Assembly: GCA_019090845.1 (NCBI GenBank)
Contig: JAHRVD010000387.1
Location: 1-8,015 of the forward strand
DNA length: 8,015 nt
Direction: 5' to 3'
From: Marinosulfonomonas sp.
GTDB lineage: Bacteria > Pseudomonadota > Alphaproteobacteria > Rhodobacterales > Rhodobacteraceae
The notes beneath the pieces are model-generated. The model ran no database searches, had not been told where the DNA came from, and saw only the letters and a list, made by a program, of their open reading frames with translations. Below are positions 6,293-8,015 of the stretch, piece after piece. Position 1 is the stretch's first letter. Each line of letters starts with the position of its first letter. The position numbers were made by a program, and so were the translations under genes.

Positions 6293-7300
6293 TCAGCCCT
6301 TCTTTGACTGTAGCCCGTCCCACCAAGCACAAGACCCGGTCATTTTGTTAAAGTTTCCGTCCATCACCTGAACCGGCTGGCGAACGCCGTCCCGGGCTGC
6401 TTTCAGACGCTGTTCCAGCGCCAGCGCGCGGGCGTCATCAGGCAGCCAGTAACGCTCATGGCCCCACATGCTGGGCCCGTCGTGCAGCTCGCTCGCCACC
6501 CAGTTTTCTGGGTCAATCTCGCGCCCGCCCCAGCCATATTCGACCATGAATTTGGACGGCGAATTGGCGTAAAATGAGGTCATGAAATCATTGGTGTGTC
6601 GCCCCAGCGTCACGCCAATCCCGTCTTCCATCTGTTCAGCAAGATCATACCCCTGCCCGACATCATCCAACGAGCACAGTTCAACCATCAGGTGGTGAAT
6701 TTTCTTTTCCGGGCCCTGAATTATTGCCAGACTGTGATGTCGCCCATTGATGTGAAAGAAATAGGCTTTGAACAACTCGCCCATGTAGTCGCTTAATTTA
6801 AAGCCCATGACGTCCATATAAAAAACGCGCGCAGCCTCGACATCCGGAACGACCAGAACTGCGTGACCCAACCCCATAGCGCCAGTTCGAAACCCTGAAA
6901 TCGTGCGCCCCGGCTGGAACGGTTCATCCGCAATCAGCGGGCCGTGAAAAACTTCGACCCGATTACCGCCCGGATCGCTGAACGAAATAACCTCGGCGAC
7001 AAAGCGGTCATCCGCCACATTCTGGGGTTCTGCTGTCACCTTGACGCCGGCGGCCTCGACCCGGCCAGCAATCGCCGACAAGGCCGCGCTGTCGGCCACT
7101 TCCCAACCAAACACACAGGTCCCGGCCTCTTGCGCTTTGTCTACGATAAACCGCTGCTTGCGATCATCCATCCGCAGGGTGACACGCGATTTGGCACTGT
7201 CAACGACCTGCATTCCCAAAAGCCCGCCACCGAATGCACGCCATTCATCAAGCAGGTCCCCGCCGACCCCTACGTATCCAAGTGCTTGCAGCTCTTTCAT
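6293..7300 (-). CDS. Extradiol ring-cleavage dioxygenase, VOC superfamily (BphC/HsaC-like, type I)
   Basis: Predicted Fe(II)-dependent dioxygenase that opens a catechol ring next to the hydroxyls (meta cleavage). In the 335-aa product the two-module type I architecture is clear: a degenerate N-terminal VOC module (about 5-120) and a catalytic C-terminal module (about 140-270). The iron ligands are H146 (GLGHAV), H203 (KIHHLM) and E254 (FMVEYGWG). The second-shell residues H189 (RHHSLA), H235 (GRHTND) and Y244 also match their BphC counterparts (H195, H241, Y250 in the LB400 enzyme). The product is about 35 residues longer than BphC, with a C-terminal tail from about 287. The ATG at 7300 follows AGAGGG by 5 nt; the longer frame to 7399 has no such site and no family-like N-terminus. 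Its stop lies 49 bp before the IclR start. The substrate (biphenyl-type catechol, steroid-ring catechol, p-cumate-type or other) cannot be fixed from sequence. Confidence 0.9.
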   Translation of the reverse strand: MKELQALGYVGVGGDLLDEWRAFGGGLLGMQVVDSAKSRVTLRMDDRKQRFIVDKAQEAGTCVFGWEVADSAALSAIAGRVEAAGVKVTAEPQNVADDRFVAEVISFSDPGGNRVEVFHGPLIADEPFQPGRTISGFRTGAMGLGHAVLVVPDVEAARVFYMDVMGFKLSDYMGELFKAYFFHINGRHHSLAIIQGPEKKIHHLMVELCSLDDVGQGYDLAEQMEDGIGVTLGRHTNDFMTSFYANSPSKFMVEYGWGGREIDPENWVASELHDGPSMWGHERYWLPDDARALALEQRLKAARDGVRQPVQVMDGNFNKMTGSCAWWDGLQSKKG

Positions 7301-7569
7301 GTCTACCCTCTTATTCAAAATAAAAATCGTATACTTGTCTCGATCACTACCCTCTCCAATCAGAGGGATGTGCATTAATGTCGCCCCGATCCCGGGCAAA
7401 GTCGTAACCCCGTCGGGGGCGCTCAGCCGCTAAGATGACGTTACCAATGGCCACCTCGAAGTCAACTAAATTACGCAATGTGGGAATAATTGCACTTTCT
7501 TGTCAATCAGACCTGTATGCCCTTCCACTTATTTTTCCAATGCAGCAATTGTTGCTGCAACTATCCGTA
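7301..7569 (-). promoter_or_regulatory. Long intergenic region upstream of the extradiol dioxygenase
   Basis: No convincing gene lies in these 269 bp. Several elements suggest a separate promoter and leader for the dioxygenase–regulator unit. A TGCAGCAA/TTGCTGCA dyad at 7541-7559 has an 8-bp arm and 3-nt centre and lies just after the DUF35 stop. A consensus TTGACA box is on the minus strand at 7506-7501, but with only a weak CACATT 18 nt on. GCCCCGA (7383-7389) can pair with 7413-7420 if one G is bulged. A CCCTCT/AGAGGG dyad at 7350-7367 has a 6-nt spacer and is followed by AT-rich DNA to 7310. None of the hairpins has a downstream U-run, so no terminator for the DUF35 gene is called. Confidence 0.4.
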
Positions 7570-7977
7570 TCATGTTGGCAAAAAGACCAGCCGGCCGGCC
7601 GGTTCAAAATTGCAAACCAGTTTCATCCCGATTTTTAGCGCAGCAAGGTCGTCAACCAATACGGTTGTGACCAGCAGCGGCCCCTCGTCCAATGCCACCA
7701 TCGCGACGTTGTAAGGCGGCTCAAAATCGGGGCTATAGCGTTGATGATAGATCACGAAGCTTTCCAACGTCGCGCCGCCACTGGCGGGCAACCAGTTCAG
7801 GTCCTGACCCGGGTGTGAGGGGCATTGGCGCGCCGTATACCCAAGTGCTGTGCCGGTTATTGGGCAGCAGGGATAGCGCAGTTCGCGACGGTCCATAAAG
7901 TAGTGAAATTTTTCAACCGTATCAGTATCAATCCAACTGCCCGCCGGATGGGTGTTATCGGCTGGTTTTTGCGTCAT
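7570..7977 (-). CDS. Zn-ribbon/OB-fold protein (DUF35 family), thiolase-associated type
   Basis: Small 135-aa protein of the family that works as an accessory subunit of thiolases, SCP2-like aldolases and MaoC-type hydratases in CoA-thioester metabolism, for example steroid side-chain degradation. Order of parts: an N-terminal helix with FHYFMDRRELRY (24-35), a short ribbon with C37, C38, C52 and H55, then the OB-fold with LNWLPASGGATLESFVIYH (60-78), PPYNVAMVALDEGPLLVTTVL (87-107) and LKIGMKLVCNFE (114-125). The usual CxxC...CxxC zinc site is altered: the first pair is adjacent (CC) and the second reads CPSH, so zinc binding is doubtful or uses a different set. The ATG at 7977 has GGGGGCG upstream and overlaps the preceding stop as ATGA. 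This coupling and the family habit point to a thiolase partner. It could equally serve a related acyl-CoA enzyme. Confidence 0.82.
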   Translation of the reverse strand: MTQKPADNTHPAGSWIDTDTVEKFHYFMDRRELRYPCCPITGTALGYTARQCPSHPGQDLNWLPASGGATLESFVIYHQRYSPDFEPPYNVAMVALDEGPLLVTTVLVDDLAALKIGMKLVCNFEPAGRLVFLPT

Positions 7978-8015
7978 GACAGCGCCCCCATCGGGCTAAG
8001 GATCACGGCCGCATG
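7974..8015 (-). CDS. C-terminal end of an upstream gene (partial), possibly a thiolase
   Basis: On the minus strand the window opens in a frame reading HAAVILSPMGALS followed by TGA at 7976-7974. The stop overlaps the DUF35 start codon as ATGA, the typical form of translational coupling. Thirteen residues are too few to identify a family. The thiolase suggestion rests only on the common thiolase–DUF35 gene order. The open frame could also be chance, since only 13 codons are visible. Confidence 0.4.
   Translation of the reverse strand, partial: HAAVILSPMGALS

Noticed and set aside
6225..6330. N-terminal extension of the IclR gene to a GTG at 6330
   Set aside because: It would overlap the dioxygenase gene by 38 bp and add 29 residues unlike any IclR N-terminus, while a better ribosome site sits before the TTG at 6243.
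7591..7602. 12-bp palindrome CCGGCCGGCCGG
   Set aside because: It lies inside the DUF35 coding sequence over Pro-Ala-Gly-Arg codons and is explained by GC-rich codon choice.
7435..7638. Short plus-strand frame covering the intergenic region
   Set aside because: It runs into the 3' end of the DUF35 gene, has no good Shine-Dalgarno, and its composition suggests no domain. A small peptide gene cannot be strictly excluded.
1..8015. Search for CRISPR arrays, tRNA/rRNA genes, transposases, integrases, toxin-antitoxin or defence genes
   Set aside because: I saw no direct repeat array, cloverleaf-like tRNA sequence or mobile-element protein. Every substantial coding region is accounted for by the listed metabolic, transport and housekeeping genes.

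Overview
The window looks like chromosomal DNA of an alphaproteobacterium, most likely a marine Rhodobacterales (Roseobacter-type) species. The basis is the Ppx/GppA–RlmE gene pair, the style of the protein sequences, the moderate-to-high GC content, and a TRAP importer beside aromatic or acyl-CoA catabolic genes. The assignment rests on recalled family resemblance, not on a search. All eight complete genes and one partial gene lie on the minus strand, so transcription runs from high to low coordinates.

Reading in the direction of transcription: (i) about 8015-7570 holds the last 13 codons of an unidentified gene, coupled by an ATGA overlap to a small Zn-ribbon/OB-fold (DUF35) protein. This is the arrangement usual for thiolase–DUF35 pairs. 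(ii) After a 269-bp gap with several dyads comes a BphC-like extradiol dioxygenase of the VOC superfamily (7300-6293). (iii) An IclR-type regulator follows (6243-5446), apparently starting at TTG behind a run of seven G. (iv) A 175-bp gap with candidate operators precedes a complete DctP-DctQ-DctM TRAP importer (5270-2322), with a strong hairpin between dctP and dctQ. (v) After a 189-bp gap come two housekeeping genes: a Ppx/GppA phosphatase (2132-1020) and the 23S rRNA 2'-O-methyltransferase RlmE (934-233). The final 232 bp contain no recognisable gene but do have a perfect 7-bp dyad.

The working model is a catabolic island next to a conserved housekeeping pair. The TRAP system would import an organic acid, plausibly aromatic or derived from a larger ring compound. 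The extradiol dioxygenase would open a catechol intermediate. The DUF35 protein, with a probable thiolase partner outside the window, would act on CoA-thioester products, and the IclR protein would sense a pathway compound. The protein families are well supported; the specific substrate is not visible in the sequence. Several entries use shorter starts than the longest open frame, chosen by Shine-Dalgarno placement and family N-termini. I saw no tRNA, rRNA, CRISPR array, insertion sequence or phage gene.
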